A stretch of 64,000 bases of DNA from Flectonema sp. DT1601 (taxonomy: Eukaryota > Euglenozoa > Diplonemea > Diplonemida > Diplonemidae). The position numbers and the translations under genes are program-made. This document shows positions 32,298-43,425 of this stretch, in pieces; within the stretch, counting starts at the first letter, position 1, and the number at the start of each line of letters is the position of its first letter. The stretch lies in the NCBI GenBank assembly GCA_964019425.1, contig OZ025808.1, positions 124,001 through 188,000 of the forward strand, written 5' to 3'. Below the pieces are notes generated by a model. It had not been told where the DNA came from and did not search any database. It was given only the letters and a program-made list of their open reading frames with translations.

Positions 32298-34850
32298 CTG
32301 CTGCTGTGCTTGCTGTTGTTGTTGCTGTTGTTGTTGCTGCTGTGCCTGCTGTTGTTGAAGCTTCTGTTGCTGGAGACGCTGAGCTGCTTGTTGAGCTTTT
32401 TCATCCTTAGGAATGAGATATTGCTCTATACCGGGTATCCTAACTGTGATGTCTTTAACTTTCTCTCTTAACATTCCACAGTACTGAGGCCATTCCTGAA
32501 GTCTAAACATGTATTTCTCAAGAGCCCATTGAGAGAACTTTACTAGATTCTCATGAGCATCAGGACTACCTAAGTTTATAACAACAAAACCAAGTGCGTC
32601 AAGAAGTCTTCTGTCCTCAAGAGCTTTGTGGGCGACAATTCCTCCAAACAGCTCTGCAGTAATTTTAAGCTCAGCAGGAGGATATCTGCTCAGAAATTTG
32701 AACTCTTCAAACAGATTTTGAACCATACACAAATAAACTTGATGCTCATTACTGTTTGGTTTCGCCTTCTTGTATCTCTTTAGCATTTCAATCAGATCTT
32801 TGAGTTGCATTTTCCCGCTGTAGATCTTAGCGAAGTTATTATTCGCTTCCTCTTCAACCTTCTCAGGGAATTCAACTTGTGAGAACTGTTTAAGGATTGC
32901 CTCCGGGTAGGGATCTTTACATTTCAAACAAGAGATGTTGGTCTTTTTCCCGTCGAGTTCAGTCTTTATGTATCCAGACAAACAGGTAGTGCATGTAAAG
33001 CAGGGTTGTTCTTCACTGCCAGCTGCCTGTCGGCACACATGTCCGTTGGATTCTTTGTTTGGGGTTTCAAAACAAAGAATACAAAGTTGCTGTGGCTGTG
33101 CTGCAGCTACTGCCGGTGTTGGCTGGGCCGGGGCTGGTGTTGGCTGGGCTGGGGCTGGCGAAGGTGTTGGTGTAGGTGCTGGCTGCTGTGGAGTTGCAAC
33201 TTCTGCCGCCACCGGAAGCGGAAATGGCTCTTCTGGTCCGTCATCAGTGTTGTCTACTTCCGCCTCTAAGATTTCCATCACCTGTTCGATTGTTGGACGT
33301 TTGCTTGTCTCTTCTTTGCACCTTTCTGCTGCAGAAGTTAGCGCATCTACTTTTTGTCCCTGATTTTCATCACTAATTCTCATGTCAGGTAACTGCAAAT
33401 TCATATCCATCGTGACCTCATCATGAAGACTAGAAATGGAACCGGTGATAATCTCCTGGAAGATTGTACCTAAGGCGTATAACTCAGTCTTTGGTCCAAA
33501 CACTTTTGTTTTCCTGTATTCAGGACACATGTACATTGGGCAACCGAAAGCTTCTTCCTCACCATCGAAATCAATGAAACGAGAAACGCTACCCCACATT
33601 AACTTTGGAGACAAAGCTCTTCCACGAAGGATAATACTTGAACAAGCTAAGTCACGGTGATATGTGGGCGTCTCAAAGGAATGCAGGTAGTGAACAGCAC
33701 GTGAAATTCCAAGGGCAATACTTATTCTGGTTGGCCAAGAAAGATTCTTCGCTAACTCATCCTGAATTAAGTGAGTGTCAAGACATTTTTCCGATGGGGG
33801 AGTGTGGTAGAGAATAAATAATTTGTTGTTTGCTAATTCACTGCAGGCGATTGCCTTGAGGACGTGCTTGTGTTGGTAGTCACCCAAGAGACGTACCTCG
33901 CCAGACATCTTTGGATGAGTTGCAACGGCGACTGTGTAGTTGTTTGGTGGGTGTGAACGTCTGCAAATACCAAAAGAAGATTTACAAAACACATCATCAT
34001 CGTTCATAATTTTAGCAAAGTACGATTCTGGTACTGTTGCTAAGCTACCGTCAGCGCATGCTTTCTTAATCTGCTGATCTGGGTCTACAGACGGTGCTTG
34101 GGTGGGAGATGCATCACGGCTGGGGCCGTCATTCTGACTACTGTCGAAATCTTTTAAAGTTTTAACCAAATCACTTAATGATTGCCTTGTAGCAACTTCT
34201 CCAGTACTGTTTGTTATAATTTCTGATAGAAACTCCGAATGAGCGGCGTCTTCCGGCAGACGACCATCATTTGCCTTCTTAATCTCAGAAACAATATTTC
34301 CAAACGCAAGAACTTCATCATCCGCAGCATAGTCAGCTTTTGGCTCAAACAAAGAAGAGAATCCACCCCACAATAGCATAGGAGTTCCCCCGCTAATAAT
34401 AATATTCTTAGTGGTCAAGTCTCCATGAAGTGCAGACAAGCTGTGAAGGTATTCAATACCCTGAGCAATACCAGTTAGTAGGTCAACACTCTTACTCCAG
34501 GTAAGCTCATTTAAAAGGCTAGGAGTAGTAAGGTGAGCGTCAAGTGTTAAATCATTTTCACAGCTCATGGAGTATGCTACCAGACAGTTGTTGTCTTTTA
34601 ATTCACTGCATGCTGCGGGCCGTAAAACATTAGGATGGTTTATCTTTGATAAAATGGAGAGTTCAGCATCAGTCTTTGTTGCAGTCAGTTTTGCTACTGC
34701 GCAGTCTCCTTCCTTTCCTTTGCATAGGCTTGTAAAAACACCAGCGACAAGAACATCCTCTGAGGTCTGACTCTCAAGAAATTCAGATCCGATCGTGGCA
34801 GTAGGCGTGTCTTTCTTCAAGGCCTCCTTCCATGCCTCTTCGTCAGACAT
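29402..34850 (-). CDS. NOT1 (CCR4-NOT scaffold) fused to tandem pseudokinases and a RING-like module, five exons
   Basis: Exons 34850-31275, 31181-31026, 30944-30094, 30016-29929 and 29854-29402 join in phase into 1707 residues. The start is the ATG of MSDEEAWKEALKK; an in-frame ATG 66 bases upstream precedes a likely acceptor. Residues about 30-270 and 300-560 are two kinase-like domains: HGDLTTKNIII and HRDLACSSIIL replace HRDLKxxN, and 'WGG' or 'WGS' stands where DFG belongs, so both look inactive. About 587-655 is a Cys-rich RING-like module (CILCFE ... CFTCTTC ... CLKCKDPYPE). From about 665 the protein follows CNOT1: the HEAT domain that binds TTP in animals (LFEEFKFLSRYPPAELKITA), a Q-rich spacer (about 820-865), the MIF4G domain that binds CAF1 (about 882-1105, YYPFFANYLVTKRTSLEPNF, FKPPNPWTMKLLYVMG), DUF3819 that binds CAF40 (about 1195-1345) and the connector (RLIDVQKFDAQLTEAL). 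It then ends in a Pro/Glu-rich tail without the NOT2/NOT3-binding domain. Cytoplasmic mRNA deadenylation is the expected setting. Confidence 0.9.
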
Positions 34851-35140
34851 ATTGTGTGTCTGTACCTCAACTCCCCAGTTTGGTACCTGATTAATGAAAT
34901 TATATGTGATTACCATACTAAATACATCACATCACAAGAGCTGCATCACACGATAGATTTCAATAATAAGTTAATAATTGTCATGTCGAACATGATTAAA
35001 TTAAAACACTTCACAAATCAGTATAGTTAGTTTGGAGGAAAGTCAAACATATGAAATAATATCGAAAACATACTCACACGACATACTTTGCGGGCTAGGT
35101 AATTGAAGCAATAAAAGGAAAAATAAATAAATTTTTTTTT

Positions 35141-36938
35141 TTAGTCTTGCTTGCTGTCAGTGGGTGACTCAGAAGAAGCATTTTGTTCGATTTTTTCATC
35201 ATCAGAATCGGGCGTCTCCTTGTCATCAACGTCTGTTTCTTTGTATGATGATATACCTAATAAAACAGCCTCAGGATCATTGACCATCTGTTCGATATTT
35301 TCCGGATCTGGTAGTTTACTCAAAAAATTCTGAGGTTCAAAATCGACTGCCCACTCTTCTGCTTCAACTTCAACTTCGTTCTTTGTTTTATCGGGTGCTT
35401 CACCTGTTGTATTATTATGTAATATGATTATACTTTTTTTTATAAATAGGAAGAAAGAATTAACACAAACCTCTTAATTGAACTTCCACAGCCATAATTT
35501 CGTGAAACATCTTCTCAGCCCTGACCATCGCAATGTCTACATCAGAGGTACGAGTTGCTGGACATCTCCAAATTGTATTACTTTCAGTAGATGTAGATTT
35601 GATGTTTGGTTGATGGACAGATGGAGTCAAAAAGAACGATCTGTGATATAAAGAAACGTCTTTTGACGTTTGAAGTTTTCCGCTTTCGTCATCAATGAAA
35701 TGATTTATTATTACTGACTGCAACTCCTCAAGAGGAATCTGTGATGAGAAGTGAATAGTAATAACTCCTTTAGGACAGCTGTTTGTTTCAGAAGTTAGTT
35801 CAAATATTGTAATAGCCTTACTTGGTATACACTTCTCTTCAGAGATAGAATGCGGTGCGATCACCGCAGTGATAGTATGTGGATACCAACTCTCATCAGG
35901 CTCTCCATCATTTGACTCTTCAGTTTGCTGTTTCTTAAACAAAGATCCGTCGGCTATTAAAACACAACGAGATTCAGAAATAGCTTCCTTTGATTGATTG
36001 TTTATCTTAGCTGAGTCAGAAGTAATAAAATGCTTGCAATTAAATTGCTGTCCAACACAACACGTGACACCTGAAACACTACCAGAATCTGTAAGGTGAA
36101 CCTCACTTATGAACCTTCGAAGAATGCAAGAAATACCTTTATATATAGCACACACTCTAGACATTGCTTGTGGGAGTTCACTAAGACCGTAACTGCTGTA
36201 TATCATGTCTGTTGGACCATATCGACCAACTGACTCTGCTGTTTTCTGAAGTGATAAAACAGCTTCCTCAGTCGTCATTGGATCGTCAATTGTCTGCATC
36301 CGAAGAATCGAATACTTCACTAAATCAGAAACCTTTTTATTCATCTTAAGCTGTTCAGTAAGGTATTGACTAATAGGTTTTTGTTTGAACTCTTCAGGTG
36401 CTCCAGATTCCAATAACTGAAATAACTGCATCAGACGACGTTTTTCCATCGGAGCTAAATCCTTACTTTTAAATATACCAGACTTACCTGATGGGAGGTC
36501 TACGAATGATGACTTCTCGTGATGAAAGACAAGTGATCGATCAATAAATTTGAATTCGAGATACTTTCCAACAGAACTTTCGATAAGAGTGTCAACATAC
36601 TTTCCTCCTGAGAGGAGTCCTTTGGGACTGAGATCGATATTCCATCCACGTTCTGTTGGGATGTCGATGTATTTCTTAGTATCTGCGCCTTCAGCAGTGA
36701 TGAATCGACTGTATTGTTGCCAAGTAAGAGAGGCACACTCACCTCCGTAAAACTCATTCTCATCAATATGAAGAACTCTCATTCCACTGCGTGCTAATGA
36801 TCCAGCCAGGATCGATTCGACTAAACCAGAACCATCAACAACAACATCGAAATCCTTTTCATCAATCTCTACATCATTAATGGGGGTTCCAAATCTGTTG
36901 AATTCTTCCTCTACTTTCTCTTTCTTACTTTCCGTCAT
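35141..36938 (-). CDS. Rab escort protein / GDI family, two exons
   Basis: Exon 1 (36938-35471) and exon 2 (35403-35141) are joined over a 67-base intron (donor GTTTGT, acceptor ACAG), giving 576 residues. The start MTESKKEKVEEEF is chosen over an upstream in-frame ATG, which lies before a pyrimidine-rich acceptor. The FAD-like N-terminal signature of the REP/GDI family is present: DVVVDGSGLVESILAGSLAR, RVLHIDENEFYGGECASLTW, then GWNIDLSPKGLLSGG. The conserved SYGLSELPQAMSRVCAIYKG block of the Rab-binding platform follows. The length (GDI is about 450 residues) and the YILR-like helical region favour REP, which presents new Rab proteins to geranylgeranyl transferase II. The C-terminus is acidic (about 520-576). 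GDI cannot be fully excluded. Confidence 0.85.
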
Positions 36939-37326
36939 AGTTGTTATTAGAATGCTGTTGGGGAAAAAAAAATACAAAATAAAATAAATTATTATTTTAA
37001 ATACAAAAATATTCCTTGCTATGCGTCCTCTAGCCTTGTTCAATAAGAAGAAGCTAATATGAGGTGTGCACTTGACAAGCTAAAGCCACCCCTTAGGTCT
37101 GGCAAACGTTTTTGATACTTTGCGTGGCTGTCGGTACATCAACAAAAAAAAAAAAAAAAAAAAAAAAAACAGATTTTTATTTTTCATGAGACAGAAACAG
37201 CAAACATCTTTTTTTTTTTTTTTTTTTTTTTTTTTCTTTATCTAATGCCAGTGATGACCCAATAAGCACGTGAACAAAGTTGATAAGAGACGTTGATCTA
37301 CTCATATGCTCGCGAATGATACTGAT
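36939..37326. other. Intergenic with an A-run and a T-run
   Basis: No gene. It holds the pyrimidine tract and acceptor of the Rab escort gene, an A-run at about 37143-37169 and a T-run at about 37209-37235. Confidence 0.6.
36955..36975 (-). promoter_or_regulatory. Pyrimidine tract plus acceptor before the Rab escort gene
   Basis: Minus strand TTTTTTTTTCCCCAACAG ends 17 bases before the chosen ATG. It decides that start over the longer frame and fits a 5'-UTR intron or a trans-splice acceptor. Confidence 0.45.
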
Positions 37327-37800
37327 TTATAATTTTAAATGACCAACATACTTGCACATTAATCCGGGTGTACCTGCGGCACCAGCAACAGTTTTGATTT
37401 CAGCAGCAGTGTGGTATAGCTCGAATTCTTCAGTTGCATCTGGTATTGGACTTCCGTCGTTTGCTTCTACCCACTCATCTAAGTATTCAGATTGATCAGT
37501 AATGACGTCTACGCCGCCAGGATGTTCTGGTAGATAGTCAGTAACGTCGATTATTATGTTGTAGATGTTCATCCAACATCTCTTTCCGTTCTTTATGTCC
37601 TCAGCATTTTTAGGGAAGTCGTGCATCTTTAAATCTTCCATTGTGATTTCTCTGTAGCTCGCGTCCCCCTCTTGTGGTAGAGATTTCAAAAACTTCTTCT
37701 CCATAATGTTATCGTCCTTCCCTCCTCCCACGATTATCTTGTAAAGACAAAATAGTCCGGCAACTCCACCTGCTCCTCCAACAATAATTAACGGTAACAT
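37327..37800 (-). CDS. Membrane-anchored cytochrome b5-like haem protein
   Basis: 157 residues from MLPLIIVGGAGGVAGLFCLY; an in-frame ATG 105 bases upstream is less likely because a splice-like TTGTCAG lies between. An N-terminal hydrophobic helix (about 2-22) anchors the protein. The b5 core follows (about 45-150), with the first haem-ligand motif HPGG (LPEHPGGVDVITD) and a second His in FELYHTAAEIK, matching the FxDxxHS position of b5. The two His lie 37 residues apart, against 24 in classical b5, because of an inserted acidic stretch (DEWVEANDGSPIP). One-electron transfer at an organelle or ER membrane is likely; the partner is unknown. Confidence 0.8.
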   Translation of the reverse strand: MLPLIIVGGAGGVAGLFCLYKIIVGGGKDDNIMEKKFLKSLPQEGDASYREITMEDLKMHDFPKNAEDIKNGKRCWMNIYNIIIDVTDYLPEHPGGVDVITDQSEYLDEWVEANDGSPIPDATEEFELYHTAAEIKTVAGAAGTPGLMCKYVGHLKL

Positions 37801-38213
37801 TCGTATTTTTATTTTTATTTGTTTTTTACTGACAAGTAAAATATTATATAAAAGTAAACACCAACACGTAACATGTTTGTAATCTCTGTCTAACATATCA
37901 TGCATTTGGTTTAACTGGTGAGAGGAGAGTAGGTATCGTTATTTATAATAATAATAGTAACTAACATACTATCAACATACAATAAGGAGGGGTGGGGAGT
38001 AATCAGGATAATTCTATTTATTTAAAACAAGAAGCAATTCTGCCCGAAAGAAAACATAGATAGCTACTACAAAGTCTAAGTACAGGGCTGTTGATTATTT
38101 CTCAACTAATAGTACATAGTGAGATAGTATAATCGAAATTTATAAATAAATTGAAATCAATTCAAATTGAAGTAAGCACAAATAGCCATAAACAATATGT
38201 AAACGACTTATTA
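37801..38213. other. Intergenic
   Basis: 413 AT-rich bases, no gene or repeat seen. Confidence 0.6.
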
Positions 38214-39228
38214 TTATTTTTGAGGCCTTTCAGCAGGAGGAGATACGAATGTCGGGTGTTTTGGAGGTTTTCCAATTTTAGCATCGTGTTCGTCATTCTT
38301 ACGACCACCTTCTTTGACTAATTCGAAGAGTCTTTTCTCACCTTTTACCATCAAAGTCCCCTTGATCTCACCACTGTTACTGTGTAATTTTCCTGTAAAG
38401 ACGCTTAAGCCATCTTCAATATGGATCTTATCACCAGTTACGGTCAGTATGCAAGATATGTATGTTTGGGCAATGCTGGGTATACAGTGACTGGCTTTGT
38501 AGCTGTTTGTTTCGCTACTAAAAGAATCAACGACAAGCGAATAAGGTGTGTTAGGTGCTTTAATATAACCCTCCCATCTACCGGTGATAGGGAATTGAAC
38601 TGGAAGGATTCTAAGTCCTGTGGAATCCCATTCTTGATCGTCTGAATCAGAGTCTAGTCCACAAACAATCTTCTCATACAGATCCATTGATTCTGCAGCG
38701 CTATGAGCTCGAGGAGGAGTTCTGTTGAAGGCGTCTATATCCAATAGTGGTTGATGTTTTATTACAACAGGTGGTGCTGTTGTATTAGCTGTATCCGATA
38801 AAGTACTACTACACGTACTACCACCAAGTTTAAAGCCGCCCATTACATTAGATGACGAACGAGAACCCTCCATACCGCCGGAAAATATCGGCAATTCTGA
38901 AAGGGAAAAAAAGATGTATAAAAAACGTTAACACAAAAATTGATCTTAGTTCAAAAATAATCTATTAATTTGCTTGCATTTTTTGGTTGATTTATTTTCT
39001 GTGATATTATTATCGTTGATGTGACGGAATGTGTGCAATACAAGGAACAGGAGCTAGTCTTCCAGCATATAATAACATTCATTGTTCGAAAATAGAACGA
39101 GCAGTGTTGCTTTTTCCCGCTATAGTTGGAGCGAATAATTTCGAAAAAAAAAAAATAAGCAAAAAATAAAGGGGGAGGAGGAGAACTCCGTTCTTGCAAG
39201 ACGTACCCATTTCTGAAACTTCTTCCAT
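38214..39228 (-). CDS. Unrecognised protein with a beta-rich C-terminal domain, two exons
   Basis: A 22-base exon 1 (39228-39207) encodes MEEVSEM and the first base of the next codon. It is joined over a 310-base intron (donor GTACGT, acceptor TTTCAG after a CT-rich tract) to exon 2 (38896-38214), giving 234 residues. Without exon 1 the frame lacks a start near its 5' end. The first third is Ser/Gly-rich. About 105-205 reads as alternating strands: GRWEGYIKAPNTPYSLVVDS, YISCILTVTGDKIHIEDGLS, GEIKGTLMVKGEKRLFELVK. This is a small barrel-like fold with no catalytic motif that I recognise. The intron is by far the longest found and has a different acceptor type. Function unknown. Confidence 0.65.
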
Positions 39229-39476
39229 AAAGATGAAGTGACAGATGAAACGATTAGGGCAAGAAAACGAAAAATAAAATTGGAATTTTTCAATACACTT
39301 GTTATGAGAATCTGCGAATTAGTTCGCTCTCAAGTCGTCGCCTATCAGGGCTGCGATAATACTCTGGTCTCCGCTCACAGTATGTTATGGTATTCTTTTT
39401 TATTTCTTATTTTCCAGTTTTTTTTTTTTTTTTTTTTTTTTTTTCTAAGTTTCCAAGTAAACACAAGAAGGTATTA

Positions 39477-39973
39477 TTACTTGTTCTCAGCCTGCATCTG
39501 CTGGATCATGGAGGAAAGCTCAGCAATTCTGGCCTCTAAACGGGCAATCGAGGCAGCGTTCTTGTTCTGGTGGTTCTGTATTGTTTAATTATTAGTTAGT
39601 AACATAAATATTTATTAAGGCTTGTCAATATCCGTATGTAAGATTGTGGTATACAAACCTCCAAGTGATCTCTCGTCTTCTTGTGCTCGGCTTCGTGCTG
39701 AGCGTTAATCTTCTCAGCATGCGATCTAAGGATTTCCTGCTGCTTGGCGTATGCGTATTTCTCTTCTGGGGTTTTAATGGCATCAGCCTCTGCCCAGTCG
39801 GTGTCATCCGCACCTTTCTGCTGCGACTGTTTAATTTATATTTTTTAGCTAATCACAGCATTGTTTGAGTTGAAAGATTAATAAGGGTCACTACACACCT
39901 GGTGGATGTTGGTTCTAATTGCACTTCTCAATGGCTTTGAAACAACGCCAGCGGTGAATCTTCTCATCATCAT
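39477..39973 (-). CDS. Mitochondrial ATP synthase inhibitor, IF1-like, three exons
   Basis: Exons 39973-39899, 39826-39659 and 39575-39477 (introns of 72 and 83 bases, donors GTGTGT and GTTTGT, both acceptors ACAG) give 113 residues. The N-terminus MMMRRFTAGVVSKPLRSAIR is a typical mitochondrial presequence. The mature part has the IF1 plan: a short polar N-terminal segment leading into KTPEEKYAYAKQQEILRSHA, which resembles the conserved FGKREKAEEDRYF inhibitory helix. A long helix capable of antiparallel coiled-coil dimerisation follows (IARLEARIAELSSMIQQM). IF1 blocks ATP hydrolysis by F1 when matrix pH falls. The gene is short and split, so it is easy to miss. Other small coiled-coil mitochondrial proteins are possible. 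Confidence 0.65.
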
Positions 39974-40912
39974 TTTTGAAAGTTGTTGGAGGTTGAAACT
40001 TTGACAATGTAAACAAAAGTTAATATAAAGTACTTGACCCTTCTTTCGTTTCGTGTTACATAAATACCACTTAATATCTGTACTGTAAAATAATCAACCT
40101 AACAACAATAAACTGAAGTATTCACCACACAAGAGAACCATATCGTCTTATCCTTTTTTGTTTTTCTTTGTTTTTTTTTAAAACAGATTAACCTAACAAG
40201 TACCAATGTAGGTCGATAGAGAAATAAAATAACAATACCGAGTGATAACAAACCGTGGTAGTTGTACAAGCAAGACAGAGATAATTTACGTAAACCGAAA
40301 GTACAAGAAGAGCTCTGGGATAGAGAATTCGCTTGAAAAAGATGAGTAATCAAAATTCAGGAGACCACAACCACATAAAAAGACAAAAAAAAAATAAAAA
40401 GAAGAAGAAGAATTATTTTGTTTCTACACCCATGCAAGCATCAAAGAATAAAAGACAAAAAAAAAATGACAGCTCAGGCGACTTCTATACACGTTTCCGA
40501 AAAGAAGAAAAAACAACCAAAATAACCACTTCCACACAAAAGAAGAAAATAAAAAAATTCAGAAAATAGTTCAATACCTGCCTCGGTTATTATTATTATT
40601 ATTATTATTATTGTTTTTTTTTTTTTAAAAAAAAAACCCCCTTCAAAGGATAAACGGCGTGTTTATTCTTAACAATCGACGGCATTTATTTATAAATAAA
40701 AAGGGAAAGACGTACTAATCATTACTACCGATTGCAGACACATCTAAAATAGTTTTAAATGTGAGGCGTCACTCCCGACTGGAATAAACAATAACACGTT
40801 ATTATGATTGAAGAGATGACAATAAAAATAAAAAAAATAATAATTAAAAACACTTAAATAAGATGTCAAACTTATCGTAGAGGAGGGGATTGAACTTGAA
40901 TACTGTTAAGAA

Positions 40913-41125
40913 GAAATAAATATCTGAATTGTATCAAAAAATTAACTAATAAACCGTTAGTCGTGATACAGTTGTTTTAAAAGGTAACGCAGATGACTTT
41001 ACATTCTCTTTTCTGTGTTGTCATTCAATGCAGTTGAGAATCGAGTTATTTAATTTAGGAAAACAAAAACCAGGGGAGAGAGGTTTTTCACCTAATTAAT
41101 TACTTTTTTTTTTTGTCAATAAAAT
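40913..41125 (+). repeat. Dispersed repeat with GTATCA...TGATAC hairpin, copy 1
   Basis: AAATAAATATCTG is followed by an imperfect palindrome (40930-40970) whose arms read TGTATCA and TGATACA, with inner arms ACTAA and TTAGT. Downstream, TTTTAAAAGGTAA, GTTGAGAA and CACCTAATTAATTAC blocks also appear in the copy at 46951-47185 in the same order. Confidence 0.6.
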
Positions 41126-41330
41126 AAATAAATATTAGTTTATATTGCTAGTTCGTAGCAGACTACTAACGGAGAGCACTCACCCTAACTAACTTAAGGT
41201 AGTGTTATCCAGAATTCAGAAAAAGGTGAAAGAGAGATTTAATAATGTTAAATTTGTAAAAATACAACCGTATTGGCTAACCAATTGAAAGGGAGTTAAC
41301 ATTGTTTTGTTTTCAAATTTATTTATGAAG

Positions 41331-41400
41331 AAATAAGTATCTGTATTTTTGTACCAAAAAGCTAACTAAAATAAACATTAGTTATGATACATTTGACTAT
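41331..41400 (+). repeat. GTATCA...TGATAC hairpin repeat, copy 2
   Basis: GAAGAAATAAGTATCTG leads into a palindrome at 41351-41390 (GTACCA ... TGATAC, inner CTAACTAA/TTAGTTA). It shares the leader and both arms with copy 1 about 415 bases away. Confidence 0.55.
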
Positions 41401-41443
41401 AAAGGTCTCGCGTACGTCGTTAGAAGTGCAACAACAAAAAAAG

Positions 41444-41581
41444 AAAAAAAACCATTCAGATAAGCAGCCTTATATTTTGTTAATCGCAGCTAGTTTTACT
41501 GGCGCACAGGGAAATAGATAACATGACATAATAAATTACGGCTCTTAATCTGAATAGTTTCTTCTCCGACTTCGTCGGTGC
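41444..41581 (-). repeat. Structured element copy B; candidate T-terminated small RNA or MITE
   Basis: On the minus strand: hairpin CCGAC-gaa-GTCGG (41566-41578), then GAGAAGAAACTATTCAGATT. The closing arm ATCTGAATGGT pairs with ACTATTCAGAT, and AAG/AGCC pairs with GGCT/CTT further in, before a run of eight T. The stem is longer than in copy A, and the hairpin keeps its pairing although one base differs between copies (C-G here, U-G in A), which is weak evidence for selection on structure. Confidence 0.6.
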
Positions 41582-41690
41582 AAAAAAAAAAAAAAAAAAG
41601 AAGGTTATAAAAACACTGTCAGTGTTAGGTAAGGTATTAGCTAACAAAATCAAAGAGGCGATAGTTTTGACAATGTAAAAAAAAAAAAAA

Positions 41691-41728
41691 AACAGTAATA
41701 AACTTTATTATACTAAAATAAGCAATAA
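41691..41728 (+). repeat. Dispersed AGTAATAAACTTTA repeat, copy 1
   Basis: ACAGTAATAAACTTTATTAT followed by ACTAAAATAAGCAATAA recurs with few differences at 49111-49155 and 54250-54294. Copies 1 and 2 are also preceded by a similar CAATGTA motif. Confidence 0.5.
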
Positions 41729-41770
41729 AACAGGTAAGTTTCGTCGTTTGACCATAAACTATAAAGAAAA

Positions 41771-41845
41771 TAAACATCTGTACTTTTATCATAATCTTAA
41801 CTAATTCAAAAAAAAAAAAAACAATAATTAATTTTATGATAACGG
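41771..41845 (+). repeat. GTATCA-type hairpin repeat, copy 3 (diverged)
   Basis: AAATAAACATCTG leads into TTATCATAATCTTAACTAA, a poly(A) insertion and TTAATTTTATGATAA. The arms are recognisable but the loop is expanded by the A-run. Confidence 0.45.
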
Positions 41846-43382
41846 GCAATCGAATGGGGGGGGTAATAAAACTGAATGAAACAGCAAGGCTAACGACTTA
41901 TCTATATGGCTTTCCACACCTGCCCAAGATCTAATTGTCCGAACTACGTGAGAAGAGGCATCCAACAGAAAGAAGCAATAATCAGTTCCGAAAAAAGAAA
42001 AAAGACATTAAATTACCTGCTGCAGCATGTACGCATAATTTTATAACCATGCGAAAATTGTATTGTATTGCGCTTGTGAATGATGAAAGTCAGTTAGTGC
42101 TAAGCAGTTAGTCTATCAGATTAACTTGAATATCTCACCGGTAAGAAGAACCGAAGATGAAAAGCGTTTCACCGTTTATCGCTCGGTATGTTGGCAGTCA
42201 CTTTTTTGTGTTGCACTGCTAAAAAAGTATTTATCGACCTACTTATAGCACCTAAAGGACTCCCCTCAACTAAAAAAAAGAAATATATAGGGCAAGAAAA
42301 AAAAGTATTGGAAGAAGAAAAAAAAAGGGGGGGGAGAAAAAAGATAAAACAACTTTTTCTTAAATTGCAAATAGAATCAAAATGTTGTTTCAGATTTTAA
42401 AAAAAAGCTTTGCGTTTTTTTTTTTTGTTTTTTCCCCTTTTTTTTTTTTTTTTTCTACAAAATCAAAACATCACCACATTTGAAAACACGTTATGCAACA
42501 CAACCCGATATAAGCAACATTTTAGTGAAATCAAGAAAAATGCGAATCAAATTACGAGTGACCTATCCGTGAAAATAAGAACAGGTCTTTACCTGATCCA
42601 TCTACAGGGAGTTGATGTAAACCTCTCGTGAATCAATCAACACATAGTTGAATTCTTTTTTTTTTTTTTTCCCATTTTCTTTTGCACAAATTAAACCCAA
42701 TACACATGGGATGGTGCTAAGAGTCGCAGTGCACACAACAAGTTGATTTATCATTTTCAGTCTCACAATATCAAATCAAAAAAAAAAACGGGATAGTTCC
42801 ACGTGTAGTGAATAGGAAACTAAATGCAAAAGCATGTTTTTTGTTTTTTTTTTTGTTCATTCACTAACAGTCTGTATTATGTTATAGCACATTCTGGCCA
42901 AGACTAACCAAAGACAAAGGATGGCGCTATAAAGGTGACTAAAACAAGTTTTCGGTAACTTATTATTGCACCGTTACCTAAATATTGGGCATCAGCACAT
43001 CCAACTGTAATAACCAGTTGAAGGATAAAAAATAAATAATAAAAAAAATAAAAATAAAAAAACGAGTCTTTTATACAGCCTTGGTTGTTCAGACTATAAA
43101 CATCGCAAACCCAAACCATACAAAAACCCAATGCTTTCTTTTAATTATAAAAAGAAAAATTTTAAAAATAATAAAAAAAAGGATCCATAAATGTAAAAAC
43201 CCCCACTGAGACAGTTCCCCAATAAGTAGTATTTGGGAACTAGATACTTTGTAAAGAAGAGAAGTAGTAATTTCAAGTGCTGGATGATATATAATTTTGA
43301 TCAGTTAGTATAAATTGGTTTTGGCAATGGAAGAGTCCTATTTTTTTTTCCAAAACAATATTATGGTTAATTTTGGCATCTG

Positions 43383-43421
<39 letters not shown>
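43383..43421 (+). repeat. Poly(A) tract, 39 bases
   Basis: The longest uninterrupted homopolymer I noticed in the window. Confidence 0.9.

Positions 43422-43425
<4 letters not shown>

Noticed and set aside
32135-32471. Leu/Val-rich plus-strand frames at 32.1-32.5 kb
   Set aside because: They are antisense readings of the Q-rich spacer in the NOT1-type gene.
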